Shown in pieces: positions 12,430 to 22,634 of a DNA stretch of 64,000 nucleotides. This DNA comes from Rugalucina vietnamica (lineage: Eukaryota > Mollusca > Bivalvia > Lucinida > Lucinidae): contig OZ024879.1 of assembly GCA_964017185.1 (NCBI GenBank), positions 39,520,383-39,584,382 of the forward strand, read 5' to 3'. Every line of letters starts with the position of its first letter. Positions within the stretch are counted from its first letter, which is position 1. The translations under genes were made by a program, and so were the position numbers. The notes under the pieces are model-generated. The model did no database searches. It was not told where the DNA came from and saw nothing but the letters and a program-made list of their open reading frames with translations.

Positions 12430-12830
12430 ATCAACACTTCTTGCAGATAGTATCCTGTTAGGTATTTATGTGATTTGAAAGCTAGGTGGAGGGCAAGTAT
12501 TTTCAGTGAACTTTTGCATCAAGCCGCATTGTCAGAGAAAAGATGGATCTGGCTCATATTTGGTACAATTTGGTATTTTATTTCACAACATCAGATATTA
12601 CAGCTTTGGTGGTTGCTTCATCCTGGATGGTTTTCTCTTTGAAGATATGAATATGCGTTACTGATTCAAAACGTTGTTACACTTTTATTAAAGTCACACA
12701 AATATGCCAGTTTAATCCCCTCTTGGCAAACCAATCCACAGACCATTCACGATACTTTCTGTGCAAGAATTTAACGGCCCAGTCCAGTGTGTTACGCACA
12801 TCCTTTTCTTTCTTGTTTTTAATTACACCA
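12430..12830 (-). pseudogene. fragment of unknown DDE-like protein, copy i
   Basis: The minus strand encodes pieces homologous to the copies at 13206-13632 and 21951-22438: a segment matching LTLDWAVKFL near 12770, then DWFAKRGLNWHICV-like text, and at 12430-12510 a KYLTGYYLQEV-like segment. Frames are interrupted. See copy ii for the interpretation. Confidence 0.55.
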
Positions 12831-13205
12831 GTTCCTGCCTTTTCTTGGTTTTTGCGCGAACTTTAGATTTGAAAGCGACTTCGAATTTTGTCCTCAAGTC
12901 CAATTATCGATAATACATACTGTTTCTACAATCCTAAAAATAGGAATTTTGTCATAACTTATGCAAGCCAAACAAATTATTATCTGTAACAGAGAAGAGA
13001 ATTAATAGTTTATGTTGACTATGATGTTAAACACCATTTCAAATAAACAATGATGTTAAAGTTAATTTAAGAATAAAATAATTTTCTAAACAAGCAACGA
13101 TTGCTATGATAAGCGAATTTCCACTTTCTCAAAATATAACAAAGGGACCTCAGTAACCATAACTGCAACTCGATTTCGTGTGCGTAGATATAACTGGAAG
13201 AAATT

Positions 13206-13632
13206 TCAGCTGCTCTCTTCATTGAAGATATGAATCTCTTCTAACTGATATGTTATTGATTTGAATAAAACAGCTAGCGCTTCTTTGTGTAACACTTCTT
13301 GCAGGTAGTATCCTGTTAGGTATTTATCTGTTTTGAAAGATAAGTGGAGGGCAAGTATTGTCTGGGAACTTTTGTAGCAAGCAGCATTGTCAGAGAATAG
13401 ATGCATTTGGCGCCATTTGTTGAAGGTCTTTAACAGCATCAGTCATGGTGGATGCTGCATCTTGGTTGAAGATATGCGTTACTGATTCAAAGTGCCGTTT
13501 CACTTTCATTGTCACACAAATATGCCAATTTAATCCCCTCTTGGCAAACCAATCCACAGACCCTTCACGATACTTTCTGGGCAAGAATTTCATGGCCCAG
13601 TCCAGTGTGACCAGCACACCTTTTTCTTTCAT
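13206..13632 (-). pseudogene. fragment of unknown DDE-like protein, copy ii (best preserved)
   Basis: Two overlapping minus-strand frames need one shift near 13400 to read continuously. In order: KGVLVTLDWAMKFLPRKYRE, then VDWFAKRGLNWHICVTMK, then HIFNQDAAS, and after the shift LFSDNAACYKSSQTILALHL and KYLTGYYLQEVLHKEALAV. I know this arrangement only from uncharacterised invertebrate proteins. The LDWAMKF and SDNAACYKSS motifs could be the two Asp sites of a DDE-type transposase, but that is inference. The three degraded copies in this window favour a mobile or amplified gene. Confidence 0.6.
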
Positions 13633-14069
13633 GTTTTAATTCCATCAGGTCTTGCCTTTTCTAGGTTTTTGCGCGAACTTTAGATTTGAAAGCGACTTCA
13701 AATTTAAAGTAAGTCCATTTATCGATAATTAATATTGATTCTCCGATCCTAAAAATAGGAATTTTGTCATGACTTATGTGAGTTATAACAGAGAAGAGAA
13801 TAAATAGTTTTATGTTGACTGACGTTAAGCATCATTTCAAACAAACAAGATATGAGCCTGTGCATGAAATAATCAATAATTTGGGGTCCGACCATGTCAG
13901 ACACAAAACGGGTCGTGCAGCTAAAGAAGGAATGTTTGTGGAGTTTCACCCATTTAAAAAGAATGATAGCGGTTCTCTGACTGAACGGAAAACGTTTCCC
14001 CCACTGTAAGAATTATTATCAGCAGCAAACAGCCGATCAGAGGTTCGGGTAGCACGCGCATCGTGATAT

Positions 14070-14405
14070 ACTGGGTGTACTCATACTGGCTTTCTTGGGT
14101 GGTTATATTTGAAGCACGGTTTGGATGTCATGACATCTTAATTTTGGGTAAAAGTCCCATAAAACAAAGACACCGTTCCGACATAACCCATAGCTGTTGA
14201 ATGGGACGTTAAGGATCAATTCAAACATACATGGCATTTATTTTGTGCTGGTAGGCGTTTAATTCCTTCAAAATAGTAGTCACCTCTTAATTAAAATTTA
14301 CTTTTTTTCTGTTGAAAGGGTGGTGGGAATGTTGGCTCCCGCCCATTGCAGCCTAAATGAATATATGTGCTTTTTGTGCCTCCAGACAAAGTTTTTACGC
14401 TTCAA
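14070..14405 (+). repeat. SINE pieces: tail 14070-14250, head-side piece 14310-14405
   Basis: The tail is recognised by GGTTATATTTGAAGCACG, GGATGTCATGACATC, AAAAGTCCCATAAAA and CATAGCTGTTGAATGGGACG, then an A/C-rich end. The second piece matches the middle region (GGCTCCCGCCCATTG; TGTGCCTCCAGACAAAG). They are in reversed order relative to a full SINE, so these are two separate truncated copies. Confidence 0.7.
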
Positions 14406-14670
14406 ACTGGCCATCTGATTACTGATTAACCGTTCAGATTCAACAGAAAATATGTACAAAGACGTTTATACAGTTTTTCTCTGCATTATTATTCAATCCA
14501 ATAGAAAACAATTTACACTCGGAATTTCGAAACCGTGACTGACCATCTGATTACTGGTTAACCGTTCAGATTCAACAGAAAATATGTACAAAGACGTTTA
14601 TACAGTTTTTTCTCTGCATTTTTATTCAATTCAATAGAAAACTATTTACACTCGGAATTTCGAAACCGTG
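14406..14670. repeat. 132-bp tandem duplication
   Basis: 14406-14537 and 14538-14670 are about 95% identical by eye. Both run from CTGGCCATCTGATTACTG (or ACTGACCATCTGATTACTGG) to ACTCGGAATTTCGAAACCGTG. Each unit begins with SINE-derived sequence, so the duplication arose after SINE insertion. Confidence 0.88.
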
Positions 14671-15145
14671 ATATGTATTTTGAATCAGCGCTAATGCTCC
14701 TGATGTTAGCGAATGAAACACCCATCCGTTTTGGACAGGGGTATGTTGCATACACCACATTTGAAGGAAGTTTAAACTGATCCACCCTTTTGTGCGCTGA
14801 ACACTGGACGCGGGTTTTCTTTCTCACTCTACGCGTACCAGTTGATGCTGTCTTAGATTTACCTCGGCGGTTACCGGTCTTGCTGCACGCACATTGCCCT
14901 TGATCCAGTTACCCTCTTACGAGACGCGAAACCAGCTCTTAAGCCTTCGGCAACTTGCAGTTGACAGTTCGGGTGACAGTACCGCAGGGGGGACTTTGGC
15001 AGAGGTTGGTTAGTTGTATGGTAGATCCTGTAGCAATGTCGAGACAGTAATGTAGAACATACTTCCACCACTTATTGTTTTCCCTACCAGTGGAATAGTA
15101 AGCCCTGTGCTGGACAGCGAGATCAACGAAATTCATATGCTGGTT
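14650..15145 (-). pseudogene. piggyBac-type transposase, C-terminal part
   Basis: The minus strand at 14939-15136 reads MNFVDLAVQHRAYYSTGREN and then KWWKYVLHYCLD, the conserved piggyBac block near the last catalytic Asp (typically VDxxDQxRxYY...KWWxxxxxxxLD). The expected DQ is changed to VQ. Further down (14740-14830), in other frames, lie the basic linker and a cysteine-rich piece (FKCGVCNIPL then DGCFI), as expected for the C-terminal Cys-rich domain. Several frameshifts are present. No terminal inverted repeat was identified. Confidence 0.72.
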
Positions 15146-15214
15146 GTAGCAGAATGATTTCTACTGACATTTTTGTCTCAGTGGTAGTCATAGGATGACT
15201 AACTATTTTGTAAG

Positions 15215-15610
15215 CCTTTCCTTAATCTAAAATATGTCAATGGAACCCGTTTACAAGATATCTTCTGTCTCGTAGAATAACTTTACCGATAAGTATGTTT
15301 GTTTTCTTGAAGAAGGTTGGAATGTTAACAGTGGCATCCTGGGAAGCAAACATAATTTGCACATTGAACCCCTTATCCACCATAACCGATTCTCCAGATT
15401 CACACATTGAAACTATGTTGCATTTCTCATCAATTTGTCACTAGTAGAACCACCAAACAGGAGAAACAAAAGATGTCACCTGGCGTTACTCTAATTTATG
15501 TTTTCACATTATTACGGTTTTGTAGGTTAATAAGGTCGACTGTTGAGCCCTCGGAGCTTTAGGCTTCTTGATAGGACACTGTTCCATCTATGATTACTTG
15601 AGTGGTAGGA
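15215..15610 (-). pseudogene. IS5/Harbinger-type (DDE_Tnp_4-like) transposase fragment
   Basis: Minus-strand segments in order are VIIDGTVSYQEA near 15590, then RNNVKT, IRVTPGDIFCFSCL near 15480, and a clean stretch around 15290-15400 with ESVMVDKGFNVQ, ATVNIPTFFKK and VILRDRRYL. VIID and MVDKGFN are the two Asp motifs of the DDE_Tnp_4 fold, and the RDRRYL position is where these proteins carry basic residues before the final Glu block. In-frame stops show decay. It abuts the piggyBac fossil, so two unrelated transposons are nested or juxtaposed. Confidence 0.7.
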
Positions 15611-15775
15611 AACTTTGCCTTGAAATCTGATGGGTTAAAGTACCTGACGAGGCAGCGGGACGGCCATATATTTATTTCTTGCCACAGTCTGTGCATAAAT
15701 CCTGGTGTAATCTGTGTTTTTCAATGTAGCCTCTGAAATGTTAAATATTATGGATCAACTCATAATTAGTGATTA

Positions 15776-16012
15776 GGCGGCCCCCGTTGCCGAGCGGTTG
15801 AGAGCGCTGTTTCTTAATCACTCGATCATCTCACCGCTGTGTCTGGTGTGGGTTCGAGCCCCGCTCTGGCCACATGTGAAACAAGCTAAGTTCTGCTTGC
15901 GGGTGTGTCAGGTGGTTTTTTCACGGGGTTCTCCCGTTTTCGCCCCACCTACTGATTGGCCCGTCTCATATGAGCTGAAATAATCTTGAAAGGGACGTAA
16001 AACTGAATCCTA
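15776..16012 (+). mobile_element. tRNA-headed SINE (class II tRNA-Leu-like head)
   Basis: The head GGCGGCCCCCGTTGCCGAGC, GGTTGAGAGCGC, a long variable arm and GGGTTCGAGCCCC carry recognisable A and B boxes of an RNA polymerase III promoter. The length and variable arm suggest tRNA-Leu or Ser. The body continues through CACATGTGAAACAAGC and TTCACGGGGTTCTCCCG to CTGAATCCTAAAAAAATAA. Inverted copies lie at 28672-28820 and 56868-57052. Not a tRNA gene: a non-tRNA body follows without a terminator. Confidence 0.8.
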
Positions 16013-16019
16013 AAAAAAT

Positions 16020-16750
16020 AATTATTAATTAGTGTATCTCCTGAGTTTCATTAGTGTTATAAAGAACTGATTCTTAACTGAAATTATTACAATATTGTGG
16101 TATATATCACTAAGACAGTAATCTGCTGGACCCAGAGTACTCAGCACAAGCATAAGTTTGACATATGATTCCAAACCGGTGTAAAAATGCATAGCGTTAT
16201 CATTAGATTTGAAATTCTGTAAGCTGTACCTTGGTGTTGGCTCAGTCCGTGTACCATATAGCATATTTATATCAGCAGTTACGCAGGCTACAAGATTATT
16301 TTATCATTTGAAGAGGACGACGGGCTGTATTATCTGTGCGGCGAAAACAAAAATGTCAATTAGCTGCACGCCCTCATCACCGTGTAAACATCTAAATATA
16401 TTGTTGGCATTCTCAAGCAGTGGCTCATATATAACTATTGTATGTACCCAGAAGGGCGTATAGTGTATTGGGTACATGCACAAAGGTTGGAATTAGGATT
16501 ATAGATACTGATATCAAATACATTATGAAATAATAAAACAAACAGTTTCAATACATAATATTTTATTCTATAAATATATTTCATGTATTCTGACTATATC
16601 TCGTCATCAAAATGGCAGACTTCCACCAAGAAATGGCCAATGATGGCCTTGTAAACAGCTGCCTTACAGGCCACGACCATCTTGCCAACCGGTTATTAAA
16701 ATATTTATTACAATATAGTGTTCTTTTTCTCTATTCAAGATAACAATGTA
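16020..16750. other. unassigned AT-rich region
   Basis: Short frames on both strands show no recognised protein similarity and no repeat shared with the rest of the window. Confidence 0.35.
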
Positions 16751-18025
16751 AAAAGGTACAAGTAGGCAAAGATCAGGAAAAGGCGCAACCAGAAAAAGAT
16801 TCCCACTCCAAAAACCAAGGTGGGAAAAAACAAACTAACAATCAGGTACTTATACCATGAAAACATATCGTAAGCCGAATGAGCAGCTATTTTCCCAATA
16901 GGTGGCCACTCAGTTACCTTAACTAAAAATATGAAACATACATAAGGCGCCAACAGCACAAAAAATTTAAACGCCAAGACATAAAACAAAAAGAACCACC
17001 ACAGAATTATCGCCTTGAAACGATCAGTAACACAAAGTTACTACATCATCCATAGTGCAGATTATATTATTTCTTTAGGTCCTTTGAGATCAGTTAGAAT
17101 ATTCAGAGTTCTAAAAATTGTACTTTTAGAGCCATCTTCTAAACATTGTTTCAGTTATTTGACCACGTTTAGGCATGCGTCTTTGATTTAGACTAACGTA
17201 TTTTTTTTAAATTGCAGTATATTTATCTGGCTATCAGCGCCGGTTTATAAAGGGTCACTGATGAGGGTTCAGTACCCGAAATTGCGCAATATGGCCCATA
17301 ATACCTCCCTTTGAACGTTTTCACTGCTTCCAAAGGTTCAAGCTTTTATATTTTATTAAATCGATTTTACATGGCCATAACCTCACCCTCAGCTTCTGCA
17401 GTGGTTCATAACATTTAGTTAGTTCTTCGGTCCTGGTAGTGAATCTCTAACTAGTCAATGAATCATCAAGAACAAACAAATAAATCAATCATGATAAACA
17501 TCCTGATGAATCAAACACCAGGACTCACAGATTCAGTAACCTGCTCGACGATTGAGATATCGGGGCGCCGAATAACTTACTCAATCCGGAGCAAAAGAAA
17601 AACATCAGTTGGACCCCGTTGGGCCAAGCAACAGACAAGAAGCTCCGGTCCCAACCAACTAAAATAAATAGCTTTAAGTCGGGGCCATCATAGAGTCTGA
17701 TGCCCGACCCACCGGCGTGCAATTAAAGAAGGCAGCATAGTTATCAACCATGATTGGGTTAAAAACTAAGCATGCAGACTGTCGCATAACATTCAAGTTA
17801 TAACCTATACGTCTGGAACGTGTTTTGATTTTTCAAAACTGAAAAGAAAAATCATTTCTTCCTATAAGTTTCCTAAATTTGTAAACCAAGTCACAATACG
17901 ATTCTGGTTCCGAAAGGCCCTCATTTAAAAGCGTCTTTAAACCAAGATTATATTTGGAAATCAATTCATAGTGCCTACGATAAAATTTAGAAAATGTTTT
18001 TTGAAGTTTATGATACCGATAGCCA
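16751..18025 (-). mobile_element. family P copy with RT 3' coding part
   Basis: Antisense copy. Its 3' terminus at 16751 (AAAAAGGTACAAGTAGGC) is followed by the shared 3' UTR. Minus-strand coding text at 17750-18010 reads GYRYHKLQKTFSKFYRRHYE, LGLKTLLNEGLSEPE and NVMRQSACLVFNPIMV, matching the copy at 52.2-53.6 kb. A segment of about 320 bp (17045-17365) separates AAAGTTACT from TTTTACATGGCC, which lie only 22 bp apart in other copies. It is either an insertion here or was lost from the others. The copy is truncated on the right at GATAGCC. Confidence 0.85.
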
Positions 18026-18424
18026 ACTAAAATAAGAAAGCGTACCGATTTTTCACACACAAACATGACAGAGTGACCTCACATAATTTAGATAACGCTT
18101 TTCTACCCCCTTCATGTTCAACTTCAAAGAGATATTCCAGAAACTTGAAGTGTTTCCGATACTGCATGAAACCAAGTGTAGGGTCCCAGAAAAACATACG
18201 CAGGAAACCAAGTGTAATTTCGTTACACTTGCTCGTAAATGTTCTCTTTCATTCTTCCTCATTTTCTTTGATTCTAGAGTTCAATGCTTCAATCTCTTGT
18301 TTATGTGCTGCTTTTATTTGTTCACATACCTTAACTGCATACCTTTAGTCAAATCAAACAACTTCAATTGCATATCCTTAATTGACTATTGAATTTAATG
18401 TGACTCTATTTTCCTTATCATTTA

Positions 18425-18745
18425 AGGGTGGTCGGTGGTAAAATGGACACTGCCTATTGGTGCCTAAAGAAATAGATGGGCTGCTTGTGCCTCAAGGCAA
18501 AGCTTATAATCTGATTACTGGTTAACCGTTCAGGTCTGAAGTTCTGAACCTGCCCAGGAAAAGTGTGTTCTGTCAAACGTTCCATACATATAAGCATTAT
18601 TGGGTTAGTTTGGTGGTTATTTTTGAAACACTTTCTAGCTGTCATGACGTCCTTATTTTTGTAACAAGTCCCATAAAATTGGGGCAACGTCCAAACATGA
18701 CCATAGCTGTTTTTTTAACTTAAGCATCAATTCAAACAAACAGTA
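18425..18745 (+). repeat. SINE, nearly full body
   Basis: Runs from GGGTGGTCGGTGG through TGCCTAAAGAAATAGATGGG, GATTACTGGTTAACCGTTC and CATACATATAAGC to CATGACCATAGCTG and AGCATCAATTCAAACAAACA. It has the same order of blocks as copies at 51875, 54500, 56005 and 57065. The tail has the tetranucleotide CAAA repeat form also seen on the I/Nimb-like elements, which suggests, but does not prove, shared mobilisation. Confidence 0.82.
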
Positions 18746-18924
18746 CCTTTCTCCTTTTGATTCATACAGATTTCAATACTTTTTAATACACATTTTCAAA
18801 CGTATTCCATAAGCTTAACGACACTATTCTCAGTAATGTTTAACCTGGATTTAAGCACATTGAATTCAGTGATCAGTTCAGAAGCTGTCTGTTCATGAGT
18901 TAGAATTCCCAATTAATCCTGACA

Positions 18925-20405
18925 CTCAAAAGCGCAAAATCCCGCATGTTTTCTTGTATTTTATATACATGTTTCAGCCTTAGTTTTGTAACATTATGTA
19001 ATCTTTGTTTGGAAGCAGGACCATCTTACTACATTAATTATCATTATAAATACATTACCCCATTGTACTATAAAATATTACATAGTTTTGCTGACAACCC
19101 TTTTCTCAGGCGTCAGCTATTGCTTCGGAGTTAGCTATTTCACTCTGGCGTTGGTCAGATTATCGATAACTGGCATTCGGCGTGTTGTAATACTACCGTT
19201 GATGCAAAAATCAGTTGAACATAGATCATGCAATCTTAGAACATGTCTCAAGGCATTTTATATGTCTTTCTACAACTTATTGATTCCCCAAACAGGAACT
19301 TTGTCCTTTATGTGTTGTAGCACTGAACTATCTCCGTCTAGGCAAAATTAATTTTCTATAAAAATTAACATGCAAAACCACACTCTTTATAAATCCTTGT
19401 TGTTGAAATTCCAAAATATTTCTTTGATTTTTAATTAATATTAATTTTATTTTTATAATGTTTTCTTATATATAAAATGTGAACTGGAAAATAATTTAAA
19501 AAAAACAACTGATAGCAATCCTGCGTAAGACAAAATGATACCCCCGCCCCTTAAAATAGGTCAAGGGCATCAGAGGTCCTGATGCTTGCGTGAAGGGTAT
19601 GTAAGTGATGATTGTCATGCTAGGATCTACTTTTACAGCAAATCAAGTTATGCTAGCTTGTAAATGAATATTCTTGAAGTGTTTGGAGAGTAAAATATGT
19701 GTAACGGGCAAGGGTCATTAAGTATAATGAAAAGAAATGTCAATGACAATAAAATGAAGGCATGCGTTTTAAGATGTCAAGAAAAAAAAAATGATAATTT
19801 AATATGCAATGTATAATTGGAGATGTTGTGAAAATTATACTTCATGTAACAATTTACAAAGACACTTGTACATTAAATATAGCATCAGGTTCTGTTTGTG
19901 TTATAAACAGATGTCGAGGGCAATTCAGATGCAAGGTTTTATTCTAAAAGCTATTATAGATACATTCAAATTATAGTTCAAAACTATGTCACAGTTAATT
20001 AGTGTGAAATATAGGTCAAGGGCCACAATCTGAAGGCCATTTCAAAATAATGTAAAATTAATGTTTTCTCTCTTGCGTAAATTACAAATGCTGTAAAACT
20101 AACAATGTAATTTGCTGACAGACATATTGATGGAAATTTGAATTTTCAACAATATAGCACCTTGCTACAATAAAATTATTCTTCACATTTGTTAACAATT
20201 AAAGAAAAAACATTTTGCCTCACCTCCAACAAAATGCATTTATCTGACACCGTGCTTGCTTTACCTCTACAATTATGTCTGACTATTGACTGAGCACTCT
20301 CATTCCAGGTCTTATAGCAATCGTGCTGTCTAGGCTCAACATTTTGGTTTGAGCCTGGCTACATATGTAGCACAGTCTATTACGAACACCAATATGCAAA
20401 CGTTT
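18925..20405. repeat. duplicated segment, copy A
   Basis: Collinear with 34228-37145. Shared blocks: TTGTATTTTATATACATGTTTCAGCC (18951 and 34259), GAACTATCTCCGTCTAGGC (19324 and 34841), GACAAAATGATACCCCCGCC (19529 and 35065), and ATGTAGCACAGT before CACCAATATGCAAA (20364 and 37109). Copy A lacks about 230 bp present in B (34590-34820) and also lacks the 1.2-kb insertion of B (35666-36877). It is therefore a natural empty-site allele for that insertion. Confidence 0.88.
19190..19262 (-). pseudogene. remnant of Mutator-like transposase exon, copy A
   Basis: Minus-strand text LRHVLRLHDLCSTDFCI and its neighbours match the exon at 34480-34690, but its 5' half is deleted: TTATTGATT joins directly to CCCCAAACAGG. 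Coding ability is lost. Confidence 0.55.
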
Positions 20406-20554
20406 TTGGTCTTTTGTCCAAATATGACAGCAACACCACCCATATCATTGTAGGTATGCTTATGGGACCTTTTGGACCAACCCCCATCACACACCACGGT
20501 TATGGCAGGCACACCTATGTATACAAAAGGTATATCATAAATTTCAGAGAGTTT
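20224..20554 (-). pseudogene. Mutator-like transposase exon, copy A, frameshifted
   Basis: Reads KLSEIYDIPFVYIGVPAITV, then VCDGGWSKRSHKHTYND and GGVAVIFGQKTK. After a 1-nt loss in the AAAAA run near 20405 it continues LHIGVRNRLCYICSQA. The DGGWSKRSHKHTYN motif and the later Cys/His text are those I associate with Mutator-like transposase domain proteins in corals and molluscs. GGAG|GTGAGG at 20224 is a good donor and TTTTATCAG|AAAC at 20555 a plausible acceptor, so this was a spliced gene. Copy B preserves the downstream part of the same exon. Confidence 0.65.
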
Positions 20555-20559
20555 CTGAT

Positions 20560-21100
20560 AAAATTTAAATTTGAAAATTTAAATTGATAATGATTATCAT
20601 AAAATTAGCTGAGTGGGTTAATGAACGAACATGGAGCAAAGACCCTGGCTTTAATTAGTTTTATTATTACCATCTGACGACCTGACAATAAATACAGATA
20701 CATGTAGTTTGGTGCATTATAGACATGATCGAGAAAGACGGCCATCTTGGTTATGTTGAGAATCACCAAAACACACACTAATTCTGATTCACAAAACAAT
20801 ACTAACTAAGCAATGTAGTTTTTCATGTTTTTGCACATTGTTGGAAAATTGTTTTAAAAATCCTATCAGAAAAACTAGAGAACGGAACACCAAGGGGGCG
20901 ATTTAACTATGCCATGGGGATTTCTGGCTTATTCACCCTGTGATGCAACCAAATACGTTGAGGCAAAGATTGAATGCATGACAAAGTATTGCTGTTTTTA
21001 GAAAATGGATGTCTTGGCCAACAACCTAAATCAAAGCAGAGCCCACTATATCTGCCTTACAAACATCACAATCCATTTTACCATGCACGGTGTGATGTTG
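20560..21100. other. unassigned region
   Basis: No coding or repeat signal recognised apart from simple AT-rich text. Confidence 0.35.
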
Positions 21101-21129
21101 CATCAATATGTGCTGTAACATACATGGTA

Positions 21130-21300
21130 TACACTTTTGCTAAGAGACTTATTGTACATACCATACATAGTTGATGACATGCCTTGACAGTCTATATGAA
21201 ACCAGACATTGCATGTGTCGCAATAAAATCCCGCGGCCATCCCTTCCAACGCAAACATCACACAATCCACATGGAAAGTGAGGATTCTGGACCAGGATTT
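21130..21300 (-). pseudogene. PHD-finger-like fragment
   Basis: The minus strand reads FYCDTCNVWFHIDCQGMSST, preceded in another frame by HFPCGLCDVCVGRDGRGI. Together C-x2-C, then C-x2-C, W-F-H-x2-C follow the PHD zinc-finger order. A +/-1 frameshift near 21230 separates the halves. PHD fingers of this type occur at the N-terminus of some invertebrate CR1/L2-type retroelement ORFs and in host proteins. I cannot tell which this was. Confidence 0.55.
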
Positions 21301-21399
21301 GTTTCGGTGTCCCAGGAGTAACTTATCAACAAGGTAAAATATATAAGTGGATGAGCTTACCAGAGTGATGATCTTTAAACCTGACACGACCTTAAAATA

Positions 21400-21950
21400 G
21401 AAACAATGCAAAAGGGTGGTACATGAGCCATACGTTGTTGGTCAATCGCTGTTCCAAGGTGTATGCTAGAGTAAACTGGAAATAAGTTAGCTGGGAGTCT
21501 CCCAATGTCATTGTCCTGTTAATTCCAAAAATGTGTCAATCTGGTGGCTAACAGCAAGCCAGCAACAAAGATGAGCATGTCAAATAAAGGATGCTTCATC
21601 TTTCTGTTATTTGTGACCTCTTGTGATATAGGGGGGGGGAGGTTACGATATATGTTGCTGGGAAATTCTCCTGTCTAACCAAATCAACAATTGAGTACAT
21701 TCAATCCTAAGCTTATAGGTTACCTACATTGATTTTTAATTTGTTGTTTCGGGTTTAGTCCGCAGGAGCCGGAAGTAACAAAGAACCCGTGTTGATATAG
21801 ATTTATCTGGTGTTGATATAGATTTAACCGGTGTTGATATAAGGTCTGCAAGACTAATTTATATGGGCCAGTAGAAATCAAGCACTTCTAAATAAACAGC
21901 AAAAACTTTCATTTGGGCAGAGTTATTAGACTATTTATTATTTGTCCATT
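21400..21950. other. unassigned region
   Basis: A G-rich run (G9) lies near 21632, and the phrase GGTGTTGATATA is repeated three times at about 21790-21840. No gene seen. Confidence 0.4.
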
Positions 21951-22438
21951 TCAGTGTTTCTTGTATCTTGTAAGGTATTTATCTGATTTGAAAGCTAAGT
22001 GGAGGGCAAGTATTGTCTGAGAGCTTTTGTAGCAACCAGCATTGTCAGAGATAAGATGGATCTGGCCCAGATTTGGCACCGTTTGTTGTAGGTCTTTAAC
22101 AATATCAGTTATTACAGCTATGGTGGTCGCTGCATCCTGGATGGTCTTTGAAGATATAAATATGCGTGACTGATTCAAAGTACTGTTGCACTTCCATTTA
22201 CGTCACACAAATATGCCAATTTAATCCAATCCACAGACCCTTTACGATACATTCTTGGCAAGAATTTCATAGCCAAGTTCAGTGTGACCAGCACACCCTT
22301 TTCATTCGTGGTTTTAATTCCATCAGTTCTTGCCTTTTTCTTGATTTTTGCGAGATTTAAAATCGATCTATAATTTTGTCCTGAAGGCCAATTATCGATA
22401 AGGAATACTGTCTCTACAATCATAAAATTAGGATACAC
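21951..22438 (-). pseudogene. fragment of unknown DDE-like protein, copy iii
   Basis: Third copy of the protein described at 13206-13632: NEKGVLVTLNLAMKFLPRMY near 22320-22270, then DAATTIAVITDIVKDLQQTV and LISDNAGCYKSSQTILALHL at 22000-22130. The catalytic-looking Asp of LDWAMKF is replaced by Asn here (TLNLAMKF), and the two halves are in different frames. Compared with copy ii it keeps a longer middle section. Confidence 0.6.
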
Positions 22439-22634
22439 TTTTGACTGGCTGCAGATGGCGACATCGGACCATCGAACTTAAGTCTGTGACTCATTTGTGG
22501 GTCTCGCGCCGCCAAGCCATTAGCTGTCATCATTGATAACCGGAAAATGAAACTAAAACAACAACAAACATGTGTATCACTATCCGCCATTTTCTTTCTT
22601 ACCCATTGCGTTGAAATTGCCTTATAACTTATTG

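Larger units (their letters stand above)
11300..13740 (-). repeat. tandem, stuttered array of a decayed DDE-like gene with intron sequence
   Basis: Landmarks recur several times. CGATTG(G/T)TATGATAAG appears near 11402, 11886, 12217 and 13096. Near-copies of TTTTGTCATGACTTATGCAAGCC appear at about 11730, 12055, 12950 and 13760. Copies of TTGAAGATATGGATCTCTCC also recur. Spacing is irregular (about 330-880 bp), so units have been deleted internally. Two units contain recognisable coding exons (see next entries). The array looks like partial tandem duplication of one gene 3' region rather than a satellite. Confidence 0.65.

Noticed and set aside
15776-15870. Functional tRNA-Leu gene
   Set aside because: A and B boxes and a variable arm are visible, but pairing is poor, the sequence runs into a non-tRNA body without a T-run terminator, and two diverged copies of head plus body exist: a SINE.
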